A stretch of 64,000 nucleotides of DNA, from NCBI GenBank assembly GCA_938020525.1, contig CALIHW010000074.1, positions 1 through 64,000 on the forward strand, in the 5' to 3' direction. Each line of letters begins with the position of its first letter. Within the stretch, counting starts at the first letter, position 1. Shown in pieces: positions 38,502 to 46,141 of the stretch. The notes below the pieces were generated by a model that was not told the origin of the DNA, did no database searches, and worked only from the letters and a program-made list of their open reading frames with translations. The position numbers and the translations under genes were made by a program. Origin of the DNA: an uncultured Granulosicoccaceae bacterium. GTDB taxonomy: Bacteria; Pseudomonadota; Gammaproteobacteria; Granulosicoccales; Granulosicoccaceae.

Positions 38502-38636
38502 CTAGCTACTCCAGCGGTGCAATTGTATGACGGGGTGCTCAGCAGCTTCTGCCAATGCAAAACCTGTATGTCCAGGTTTCATAATCTCAGTTTGTAAAAC
38601 TATAGACGCTTCTCTCCGACAACCGAGAATCACCAT

Positions 38637-39407
38637 TTAACGATCTCTGTCCCTGTCACGGCGGAGTCGGTCCAGCGCAGCTAGCTTGGCACCCAGCTCC
38701 GTCTCTTCACCGGGAAGCTTCAACATTGCTTCGAACAGCAGCATCAGCGCTTTGCTGGTGAGACCGCGAGGCCTTAATTCAGAAACTACTGCAGCACGGA
38801 TGGCAGTGCCCTCTGTCACTGCAGATAAAATCGCTACAAACTCCTCAGAACTCAGGCCACTAGTAGGGGTAATGCCAGCATCAGATAATTCATCCAAGAG
38901 GGCGTTCCAAGCCACTAGATGCTCAGAATCAAAGTACTGGTAAAGCCCTTTTAGTTGATCCCTTGATGTTTGGTCACTCGCCGAAGAAAGCGCCCAAATG
39001 GCCATCTGTGCTCGTAATAGCTCGTTTGCATCGTGGTATGCATCGTCGGCTGCTCCAATACGCTCGATTGAGTCTTTCAAATCCACCTCACTGTCAAGCA
39101 GAGCGTCCACCGCACGGTTGGCGTCTTCAATAACAAAACTGCTTTCGTCAGGTGTGAGCGCGAAGGCTATTAGTTCCTGTGTCAAACCAGGCTTGCCGCC
39201 AAAATCACGACTGATATCGCCCTTGTCTATGCCAGTGTCGTTGTGGAGCTCATCCAAGGTAAGGCCCTTCATCCACTCGATCTGCGCCTGGACCAATCGC
39301 TTAACAGCAGCTTCCAGAACGACTCTTTTCCTGTCTTCCTTGTTAGATTTATCGTTGGGATTTTTTCCAGGCTCAGACGTATCGGCGGATTGGGTTTTTT
39401 GAATCAA
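38637..39407 (-). CDS. TetR-like transcriptional regulator
   Basis: 256 residues. After a polar N-terminal tail (residues 1-25), residues about 27-75 form a TetR-type helix-turn-helix (VLEAAVKRLVQ, LTLDELHNDTGIDKGDISRDFGGKPGLTQELI), followed by an all-helical ligand domain. The HTH is divergent, with RDFGGKPGL in place of the usual YYHFKSKEEL. It is divergent from the acyltransferase/E1 operon across 214 bp, so it is the likely local regulator. The C-terminus ends in an Arg-Asp repeat (RRDRDRDR). Confidence 0.72.
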   Translation of the reverse strand: MIQKTQSADTSEPGKNPNDKSNKEDRKRVVLEAAVKRLVQAQIEWMKGLTLDELHNDTGIDKGDISRDFGGKPGLTQELIAFALTPDESSFVIEDANRAVDALLDSEVDLKDSIERIGAADDAYHDANELLRAQMAIWALSSASDQTSRDQLKGLYQYFDSEHLVAWNALLDELSDAGITPTSGLSSEEFVAILSAVTEGTAIRAAVVSELRPRGLTSKALMLLFEAMLKLPGEETELGAKLAALDRLRRDRDRDR

Positions 39408-39621
39408 TTGATCAGTTGCCTTTGCGTATGAGTTTCGCTTTATACCCCCAACGACTGTTGGGAGTATCCCATGTTACAAACTTTATCTCTTGAGGTTTGA
39501 TTTCAGACGCAATTATCTGCGAGAGCTTCAGTGACCCAATACAACAAGCCATCGGCAGATTTCGATCGCGATTGGCAACCTCCATTACGCAAACCATCAC
39601 AGGCGTTGTACACCCTGTGCA

Positions 39622-40419
39622 ATGACATCGGGGAACAACAATCACCACAATGCCATACCTGTGCCTCTTCGTATATCTGTGGATAAAAACAGTGACCAAG
39701 TATTTGAAATGCAACCCCTTGGTAACGGTGACATTAGATGCAGGATGGCGAAGATACTTTCGGCCTCACCGTTCGTTGACAATTCCCCGTGGACAAGTTG
39801 TAGCTTGGTCAATGGTAGGTGGCCCAACCTTGTTACGCAAGTGATTGCCATAGGACATGACGTCCAAGAACCAGACTTGTACGCTGAAGCACTCGCATTG
39901 CGCCAGATCAGATACGAAACCCGCGGTTACATAGAGACAGGTGCGCGGATGGAGGACAGCTACGACTCTGTCTCGGTTCACCTGGCCACTGTTGATCTTC
40001 ATCGGGTTGACTCCGGGAAAGCAAACTCCGTTACCGGTTATTTTCGGTTAATAATTGACAACGGTTCGATGCTTCCCGTAGCTGAGCTATCACCAGAGAT
40101 AAATCCAGATGGGCCGTGCGTTGAGGTTTCGAAGTATGTGGTGCAACCAGAGGCAACAAAGCCCTCACATGCAATCGCACAACTCGAAGCTTGCTTGTAT
40201 TCAATAGAACAGTTTGGCTGCCCGACTTTTGCCGTGGTGTCAAAAGCGTTCACCCGACTGTTGCAGAAACGGAAGGTGCGTCTGCGAGAGATCGGACCGG
40301 CAGTAACGATGGCCCAATATGGGGACGAAGAAAACCAGCCGATCCAAATCTCGAACCAGCGGGTTTGGTCTGATTGGAAAGGGCGGACCATTGGGCTTAA
40401 CGCAGAACTGGTTGCATAG
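39622..40419 (+). CDS. LuxI/FeeM-like N-acyltransferase (GNAT fold)
   Basis: About 265 residues. The layout follows autoinducer synthase/N-acyl amino acid synthase folds: YAEALALRQIRYETRGYI (N-terminal helix), DSYDSVSVHLATVD, VTGYFRLIID, then CVEVSKYVVQ, equivalent to the E-x-S-R strand of LuxI, and a helix CLYSIEQFG before FAVVSKAFTRLLQKRKV. Such enzymes join an acyl chain from acyl-ACP to an amine. The canonical LuxI Trp is lacking. It is followed after 12 bp by a ThiF-like gene. The start could instead be GTG at 39661. Product unknown. Confidence 0.6.
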   Translation: MTSGNNNHHNAIPVPLRISVDKNSDQVFEMQPLGNGDIRCRMAKILSASPFVDNSPWTSCSLVNGRWPNLVTQVIAIGHDVQEPDLYAEALALRQIRYETRGYIETGARMEDSYDSVSVHLATVDLHRVDSGKANSVTGYFRLIIDNGSMLPVAELSPEINPDGPCVEVSKYVVQPEATKPSHAIAQLEACLYSIEQFGCPTFAVVSKAFTRLLQKRKVRLREIGPAVTMAQYGDEENQPIQISNQRVWSDWKGRTIGLNAELVA

Positions 40420-40431
40420 GTGAATTACATT

Positions 40432-41352
40432 ATGACTGAACTTTCACAGGGTTATCTGAGCTCGAAACCAATTATAAGAAAACAAGACTTATCCAGTTTG
40501 GGTTGGCGCAATGCTCAACAACAAGCCGGTATATACCAACAAAAGATTGCAGTGGCCGGAGTGGGCGGCGCCGGTGGCGCCTGCCTTGAGCTTTTGGCCA
40601 GGGAGGGTGTGTCCAGTTTTTCAATCGCTGACCCCGATGTATTCGATACAACTAACTTAAACCGGCAGGCTGGCGCGAGCCTGGCTACAGTGGGCAAGTC
40701 AAAGGCGGCCGTTATGCAGGAGTTCGTGGAGTCGATCCACGGTGACCGCGCTGATGTATCAGTATTTGAGGAAGGCGTTTCGGTTTCCAACATGGATGCG
40801 TTCCTCAGTGGCGCGACCATAGCCATTGACGCAATCGATGTAGGTAATCCTGCAATGAGCCTCGAGTTAGCTCGAGCTGCGCGCCGCAAAAGCCTGCCGG
40901 TATTCATGGCTGTTGAGGTTGGTCGCGGTTGCTTCGTGACCTGTTTTGCCCCTGGTGCAGCGACTATGGAGCAATACTTCGGGTTAGAGCCGGACGCTAA
41001 CGTCCCCACCGATCTGAAAGTATCAACTGCAGAGATTCTGGCACATGTGCCTAGCTACACACCGGTCGGGTTACTAGAGGCATTTACCGCCGGAGAGTTA
41101 CCGGCTACTCCAGCAACGGCTTCTGGTGTGGCGTTACTTTCATCGTTGTTAACAATCTGTATCGAGCGTTGGGTTTTAGGCGATACCGATTCACCTTCCT
41201 ATATCTATCCCAACTTCTTAGTGATGGACGCAATAGACGGTCTGATCGAAGTAGCTGACCAGAAGGCCCACCTGGCAGACTGCCTCACCCAACTCGGATC
41301 AAGGCAGCTTGGCGGTATGGCAACCACAGGCCAGTTTGATATAGCCGACTAA
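40432..41352 (+). CDS. ThiF/MoeB/E1-like adenylyltransferase
   Basis: About 306 residues. The Rossmann ATP-binding core is complete: IAVAGVGGAGGACLELLAREG, DPDVFDTTNLNRQ, VGKSKAAV and IAIDAIDVGN. ThiF/MoeB/E1 proteins adenylate a carboxyl terminus or other carboxylate. No CxxC zinc pair was found, and a catalytic Cys is not obvious (candidates in GCFVTCFAPG). The ATG at 40432 has AGGTGA upstream; GTG at 40420 is less likely. No ubiquitin-like partner (ThiS/MoaD) is encoded nearby, so the substrate may be small or be made by the acyltransferase upstream. Confidence 0.8.
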   Translation: MTELSQGYLSSKPIIRKQDLSSLGWRNAQQQAGIYQQKIAVAGVGGAGGACLELLAREGVSSFSIADPDVFDTTNLNRQAGASLATVGKSKAAVMQEFVESIHGDRADVSVFEEGVSVSNMDAFLSGATIAIDAIDVGNPAMSLELARAARRKSLPVFMAVEVGRGCFVTCFAPGAATMEQYFGLEPDANVPTDLKVSTAEILAHVPSYTPVGLLEAFTAGELPATPATASGVALLSSLLTICIERWVLGDTDSPSYIYPNFLVMDAIDGLIEVADQKAHLADCLTQLGSRQLGGMATTGQFDIAD

Positions 41353-41436
41353 AAACAGAGCTAGTAGAACGAGTGTCAGAGGGCTTACTAAAAATGTAAT
41401 CAGAAGTAATTCATTGCTATTGACCTGAAATAACAG

Positions 41437-41488
41437 TTGTCACACACCTTGAGTGACAAAGGTGAACACTTTTTAAACTCTTGTTCAC
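41437..41488. promoter_or_regulatory. Cluster of three overlapping palindromes
   Basis: TTGTCAC-N9-GTGACAA (41437-41459), CACCTT-N8-AAGGTG (41445-41464) and GTGAACA-N13-TGTTCAC (41462-41488) lie in the 197-bp gap before the histidine kinase gene. Possible operator sites or transcript-end structures; no T run argues against a simple terminator. Confidence 0.5.
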
Positions 41489-41549
41489 TACAGATCAAAC
41501 TATGCATTTTATACAGTGAAATATAGCTATTGAGATAAGCCACAACAAT

Positions 41550-42416
41550 ATGAAAGATCACAGGGATACAGAGTTTGAGCTACAAGAGACACAGTTAAAG
41601 TTAAAACGAATGTCTGAATTCCTGACGACTCTCGGCCATGAGGTGCGAACACCTTTAACAGCCTTACTAGCAACTTGTGAAGTGCTACAAAACGGACTTG
41701 CTGGACCTGTAACCGACGATCAGATTAATGGAATTAATGTCATTCAGAATAGTGGCCATCACCTACTTGAATTGATGGAAGATGTATTTGACCTCGCTAA
41801 GATAGAGTCAGGATCCATCGATCTTGAGATTTCTGAAGTCTCAATCAATCTGCTCTGTGAATCCAGTCTGCAATTAGTTAAGCAGCAGGCAAAGCAGAAA
41901 AACATCCGACTTACCTCAAGCATTCCTGCCAACCTAATATCACTGCACGCTGATGAGAAGCGCCTGCGGCAGATGTTGGTGAATTTACTTGATAACGCGG
42001 TGAGGTTTACTCCAGAATTTGGCGAGGTGAACATAGTGGTAGATATTACCAAAACCTCGACCAAACAGTTTGGCAATGAGGAGCCAAAAGTGCGGTTTAA
42101 TGTTACTGACACAGGAATCGGTATTGATGAATCGGAGCACGAGTCCGTGTTCCAACCATTCGTGCAAATTAGTACCCAACAATTAGAAAATTCAGAGAGA
42201 TTTGGGTACGGTGGAGCCGGAGTAGGACTAGCATTGGTAAGGCAGTTTGCGATACTGCACGGTGGAACTGTCGGTGTTATGAGCAAGGTTGGTAAAGGAA
42301 GTTGCTTTTACATTGACCTGCCACACAGAGCTTCAAATAACGCTTCAGGGCAATTGCCTAAAGCAAGAGGAACTGGTCAACGTCAGAGTTCTAAAGATAA
42401 CAAAACAATTGTCTGA
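41550..42416 (+). CDS. Orphan soluble histidine kinase
   Basis: 288 residues with no transmembrane segment or sensory domain: a short N-terminal coiled coil (residues 5-22) leads to the H-box FLTTLGHEVRTPLTALLA, then N-box LLDNAVRFTP, G1 VTDTGIGIDE, G2 YGGAGVGLALVRQF. All catalytic boxes look intact. No receiver domain or response regulator gene is adjacent. Input must come through a partner protein. It lies inside the half-MITE-bounded block and its stop is 6 bp before the second half-MITE. Confidence 0.88.
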   Translation: MKDHRDTEFELQETQLKLKRMSEFLTTLGHEVRTPLTALLATCEVLQNGLAGPVTDDQINGINVIQNSGHHLLELMEDVFDLAKIESGSIDLEISEVSINLLCESSLQLVKQQAKQKNIRLTSSIPANLISLHADEKRLRQMLVNLLDNAVRFTPEFGEVNIVVDITKTSTKQFGNEEPKVRFNVTDTGIGIDESEHESVFQPFVQISTQQLENSERFGYGGAGVGLALVRQFAILHGGTVGVMSKVGKGSCFYIDLPHRASNNASGQLPKARGTGQRQSSKDNKTIV

Positions 42417-42421
42417 TAGTG

Positions 42422-42474
42422 AGTGGGTTGTGCGGCAAGTTCGGTAACAAACTTTTCACAGCCACGGTCGTCAG
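42422..42474. repeat. MITE family 2, left half only
   Basis: Matches the left half of the full copy (AGTGGGTTGTGCGGCAAGTT, CGGTAACA, then TTTTCACAGCCACGGTCGTC). Its outer end faces left, toward the accessory block; the right half is absent. Confidence 0.82.
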
Positions 42475-43217
42475 TAGATCCGACTGAGCCTGAAAATCCC
42501 GATAATCTTGTCAGTAATGGTGGTTTTTCAAGTGATTTGATTGCTTGGACATCATGTGGTGGCCAGACTGCTTTTAGTGGAGGCACAGCGGTCCTTAGTT
42601 GGGAGGGCTGTTTGTTTCAGGAGTTCAGCATTACAGAACAAGCAACGTATACATTAACTTGTGATGCAGCAGCAACTATTGGCTTTGCCAGTGTGCAACT
42701 CACCATCTCTGATGCAAGCTTTGCGTCAATTGCAGCCGATCTCGTACCAGTTACCACTTCTGCAATCGCTCCGGTTGTGGCGACTGTGACTACAACCGGA
42801 TCCAGTGCACAAGGTGTCGTCACTCTGTATGCTGCAGATCAAGCCAGTTTTGACAGCTGTGTTGTGCTCGAGGATCTCAGTACAACAGTGCCGACAGCGG
42901 CAGCGCCTGCTGCCAATGACCTACTTACCAATCCGTCGTTTGATAATAAACTGGATGGCTGGTTTGGCTGTGGTGGCGAGCAAACTCTATCAACTGAAGG
43001 AGTTGATGGCGGTCAGGCAGAGTATCTAACTAAAGGTGGTTGTTTATTTCAAGAGTTGGATATGACACCGGGTCTTGAATACAGCCTTTCATGTGTTGGC
43101 AAAGCCACCACGGGTTTTACCAGCGTGTCATTTATCGAATACGACAGCACCTTTACCGAGCTGAACTCTCAGGAGCAGGAAGTTCTCGGCAACGTTTATC
43201 AACTCCTTTTCTATTGA
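42423..43217 (+). pseudogene. Probable 5'-truncated gene, two CBM-like repeats
   Basis: An open frame of 264 codons whose first 17 codons come from the half-MITE, so the native N-terminus is lost. The remainder has two similar modules: NLVSNGGFSSDLIAWTSCGG...SWEGCLFQEFSI and LLTNPSFDNKLDGWFGCGG...KGGCLFQELDM, each about 110 residues. This N-x-x-F-x-x-G-W pattern with a C-x-F-Q-E motif is typical of carbohydrate-binding beta-sandwich modules. No signal peptide remains. The GTG at 42423 has no convincing RBS. It probably represents a remnant of a secreted protein. Confidence 0.6.
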
Positions 43218-43260
43218 TATAACCAATTTCATCTCAATACTCACCCTACACGCTCACCCA

Positions 43261-43620
43261 CTACAACAAAGCCTCAGCCTGCTTAATATAAACAACCAAC
43301 GTACAACCATTCTCTGTATAAGAATTGTGCTCTGTACCTTCTTTCATCCAAACAAGGTCTCCGGCCACATAGCGAGTACCATCGTTGTCCGTTAGATCAC
43401 CATCCAGCACAAACCATTCTTCGTCGCCTGTATGGCGATGAGTGTCCGTAGTGGTGCCGGGTGCCATGCGGAACAAATGGAAGCCGACACCGTCAGGGTT
43501 TGATGTATTTAGCTGCACCAGACTTTGACCTGAGTCACCACCTCCATCCAACTCCCAGACCTTGAACTTTGCGTCCTTTATATTTACCACTTTTCTGTGG
43601 CCTTCAGCGACAGGTTTCAT
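43261..43620 (-). CDS. Cupin-domain protein
   Basis: A 119-residue single cupin. Motif 1 is TDTHRHTGDEEWFVLDGDL (His-x-His, Glu), motif 2 is DLVWMKEGTEHNSYTENG (His). Metal binding is likely. Function unknown; similar small cupins bind or isomerise small molecules. It follows the deformylase cluster on the same strand but 36 bp after the deformylase stop region, in reverse orientation order. Confidence 0.82.
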   Translation of the reverse strand: MKPVAEGHRKVVNIKDAKFKVWELDGGGDSGQSLVQLNTSNPDGVGFHLFRMAPGTTTDTHRHTGDEEWFVLDGDLTDNDGTRYVAGDLVWMKEGTEHNSYTENGCTLVVYIKQAEALL

Positions 43621-43656
43621 TAGATTCCTCCGATAGAATTCATCTGGTGTAGTGTG

Positions 43657-44235
43657 TTACGTGTTGTAGGTATTCTCAACTTCCTGCACTACCTTTTTGA
43701 AAGATTCTTCATAGCGCCTGTTGAATTCATCCCATGTACACAATTCTCTCGGATCAATCAGACGATCAGTAAACAAGACGCCATTCAAATGATCAGCTTC
43801 ATGTTGAAAGGTTCCAGCAGTGATACCTTTAACTTCAAATTCTACCGGCTCCGCATCACGGTTATAGCCAGATACTTTAATTACCGGACAACGATGAACA
43901 ACACCTCGTAGATTTGGAATTGAAAGACAACCTTCGAAATTCTCAAATCTGTCTTCAGTTAGATAGGTGATCTCGGGGTTGATCATCACAGTCAATGGAT
44001 ATTCCGGCTTATACGGATAACGCGGATTATTCATCACTTCTACTACAAAAATCCGCCAGGTATTATCCACCTGATTGGCGGCGATACCGGCACCATTGGC
44101 AGTACGCTTTGTTGCAATTAGCGAATCAATAAATTCCTGTACCGAAGCAGACCTGATTTCATCTATCGGCACCTCAGTTGCGATCTCGCGCAAAGTCGGG
44201 TGGCCGATATCTATAATTTCAAGTGTTTCCATTGT
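43657..44235 (-). CDS. def: Peptide deformylase
   Basis: About 192 residues; removes the formyl group from new proteins. The three motifs are present: GAGIAANQV, EGCLS (metal Cys) and QHEADHLNG (metal His and Glu). A frame to 44313 exists, but the Met at 44235 begins METLEIIDIGHPTL, the conserved start, and follows the VOC stop at 44237 directly. Probably an additional (non-fmt-linked) copy, since no fmt gene is present. Confidence 0.93.
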   Translation of the reverse strand, partial: TMETLEIIDIGHPTLREIATEVPIDEIRSASVQEFIDSLIATKRTANGAGIAANQVDNTWRIFVVEVMNNPRYPYKPEYPLTVMINPEITYLTEDRFENFEGCLSIPNLRGVVHRCPVIKVSGYNRDAEPVEFEVKGITAGTFQHEADHLNGVLFTDRLIDPRELCTWDEFNRRYEESFKKVVQEVENTYNT

Positions 44236-44236
44236 T

Positions 44237-44659
44237 TTACTCGTAGAGGTATTTATCATCGAAAGAGTCAGAGAGGTACTCGACCATCTCCCATTCAAAA
44301 CCTGCCTGATCATAAAAGTAAAGACGCTTGCGATGCGTCTCGACTATCATTGGACCATTGGGCTTAAAACCTTTATCCAACAACTTCTTTTCTATCTTAG
44401 CTGCATCTTCAACAATCAGCCCGATATGATTCACCCCATGATTCCGGTAGGTCTCAAGTGGCGCCATAGACTCAAAACCTGGATGCGGTTCCTGTAAGGC
44501 AATATATGATTCTTCATTGCCAATATGTACCCAGCGGTAACCGCGATCGGACACTTCATCCTTGCGAACTTCATAATCAGCCGCAATGACCTTAATAAAC
44601 GATATTGATGCATCAATATCCGGTACTGTGACATTAAAATGTTCCAGTCGGGTTGTCAT
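44237..44659 (-). CDS. VOC/glyoxalase-family protein
   Basis: 140 residues. Vicinal-oxygen-chelate fold: RLEHFNVTVPDIDASISF with metal His, YIALQEPH, NHIGLIVEDA with His, and FEWEMVEY with Glu. It overlaps the HAD gene by 4 bp and abuts def, forming a three-gene leftward operon. Substrate not determined. Confidence 0.85.
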   Translation of the reverse strand: MTTRLEHFNVTVPDIDASISFIKVIAADYEVRKDEVSDRGYRWVHIGNEESYIALQEPHPGFESMAPLETYRNHGVNHIGLIVEDAAKIEKKLLDKGFKPNGPMIVETHRKRLYFYDQAGFEWEMVEYLSDSFDDKYLYE

Positions 44660-45327
44660 GGATTCTGCTCCTTGCTGGAAGCCCCGGTAACAGAGGTAAA
44701 GCTGGGTAATAGCTCTGCAACGTTTTGCAATATGAGTGCGGGCATCTCTGCACTGAGCTCTTCACGGCCGCCAAATCCCCATAACACACCAACGGTTCGC
44801 AAGCCGTTATTGCGTCCGGCACTCAAATCAACGCCACGATCACCGATCATCACCGCATCTTTATCTATCATTTGGTTTTTCAACAGGTCAGCCAACTGAG
44901 ACTGTTTGGCAATACCAATGTCGCCACCGCTGACAAACTCGAAGTAGTGTTTTAATTTGAAGTACTGCAGAACCTTGCGCGCTGACTTTTCAGGTTTGGA
45001 TGTACAGACACCCAAACGAAAACCTGACTTGTGCAGCGTATCTACAGTGTCTGCAATACCGTCATAGAGCGTGTTTTCAGAGAATCCGTCGACCACAAAA
45101 CGTTCACGATAGGCGGCCACCAGTTCATTCATTTGCGAGTCGGTGATATCGGGAATAAATTTGCCGAACATCAGATCAAGCGGCGGTCCGATCTGCGCAC
45201 TGATTATTTCCGCTGGCTGTAATGGATAGCCGCACTTCTCAAGCGCGTAGTTCACGCAATTAACGATACCACTGCTCGGATCACTAATTGTGCCGTCGAG
45301 ATCAAATACCAGCGTCGATACATTCAT
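44656..45327 (-). CDS. HAD-superfamily phosphatase (phosphoglycolate phosphatase-like)
   Basis: 223 residues. Motif I FDLDGTISD at the N-terminus with catalytic Asp residues, motif II VCTSKPEKS, motif III Lys around AKQSQLADLL, motif IV MIGDRGVDLSAGRNNG. A helical cap domain occupies residues about 17-85. First gene of the HAD-VOC-def unit. Substrate is probably a small phosphate such as phosphoglycolate; inferred. Confidence 0.87.
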   Translation of the reverse strand: MNVSTLVFDLDGTISDPSSGIVNCVNYALEKCGYPLQPAEIISAQIGPPLDLMFGKFIPDITDSQMNELVAAYRERFVVDGFSENTLYDGIADTVDTLHKSGFRLGVCTSKPEKSARKVLQYFKLKHYFEFVSGGDIGIAKQSQLADLLKNQMIDKDAVMIGDRGVDLSAGRNNGLRTVGVLWGFGGREELSAEMPALILQNVAELLPSFTSVTGASSKEQNP

Positions 45328-45417
45328 GGGTTAATTCTAACCCGATTTTCCATCTGGTCGTTGTACTATTAAACCGCCTTCTAAATTCGCACATCAGCCA
45401 GTAATAAGGAATAGTGT

Positions 45418-46128
45418 ATGACTATCGAATTGTTTCGCGAAGACAGCTATCTCAAAACATGCGAAGCCGTGATCACTGCAATACACGAATCAGGATACAG
45501 CTGCGATCAGACTGTCTTCTATGCAACCGGTGGTGGTCAGCCTGGAGATACGGGTAATATCAAAACTGCAGCAGGTGACGTACTCAGGATCAGTGACACC
45601 TTTAAAGATCGTGAAACAAAGGCACACGTCCACCACGTGGCCGGGGAAGATGTTGGCAAACTTGCAGTCGGCGACAAAGTCACCCTGGAACTCAACTGGG
45701 ACAGACGCTATAAACTCATGCGAATGCATAGCTGCCTGCATATGCTGTGTGCCAGCGTACCGGCTCCAGTCACAGGTGGCTCAATTCAGGAAGACAGAGG
45801 CAGACTGGATTTTGATCTGCCGGACACTATCGACAAGGATGCCACAACGGATAAACTCAATGAGCTCATCAGCGGTAACCACCCGATGAGTACGCGCTGG
45901 ATCACCGATGCAGAGCTCGATGCCAATCCGGAGCTGGTGAGAACTCTTTCGGCTCCTCCACCGCGCGGAACTGGTAAAGTCCGGCTGGTCGAATTTAAAG
46001 ACGTCGACTTGCAACCCTGTGGTGGCACACATGTCGCCTCCACTTCCGAGATCGGCACGGTTCGAATACAAAAGGTTGAGAAGAAAGGTAAGATGAATCG
46101 CCGTATAATTGTTGTTTTTGAAGAATAA
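45418..46128 (+). CDS. AlaX-type alanyl-tRNA editing protein
   Basis: 236 residues, AlaX with the AlaRS-like editing fold. Zinc ligands are the HxxxH in MRMHSCLHML and the C-x3-H in LQPCGGTHV. The N-terminal segment FYATGGGQPGDTG is the conserved Gly-rich motif. It hydrolyses mischarged Ser- or Gly-tRNA(Ala) in trans. It lies 13 bp upstream of cysS, in one operon. Confidence 0.92.
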   Translation: MTIELFREDSYLKTCEAVITAIHESGYSCDQTVFYATGGGQPGDTGNIKTAAGDVLRISDTFKDRETKAHVHHVAGEDVGKLAVGDKVTLELNWDRRYKLMRMHSCLHMLCASVPAPVTGGSIQEDRGRLDFDLPDTIDKDATTDKLNELISGNHPMSTRWITDAELDANPELVRTLSAPPPRGTGKVRLVEFKDVDLQPCGGTHVASTSEIGTVRIQKVEKKGKMNRRIIVVFEE

Positions 46129-46141
46129 AGCCCGATAGCAT

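Noticed and set aside
39412-39714. Leftward frame spanning the TetR/acyltransferase gap
   Set aside because: Overlaps the N-termini of two better supported genes and has no family resemblance, so it is treated as the divergent promoter region.
39622-40419. Canonical LuxI quorum-sensing synthase with LuxR partner
   Set aside because: No LuxR-type gene is adjacent and the LuxI Trp and other invariant residues are not all present; called LuxI/FeeM-like only.
27489-42474. Composite transposon bounded by MITE family 2 copies
   Set aside because: The copies are not in the orientation of a composite element and no transposase lies between them.
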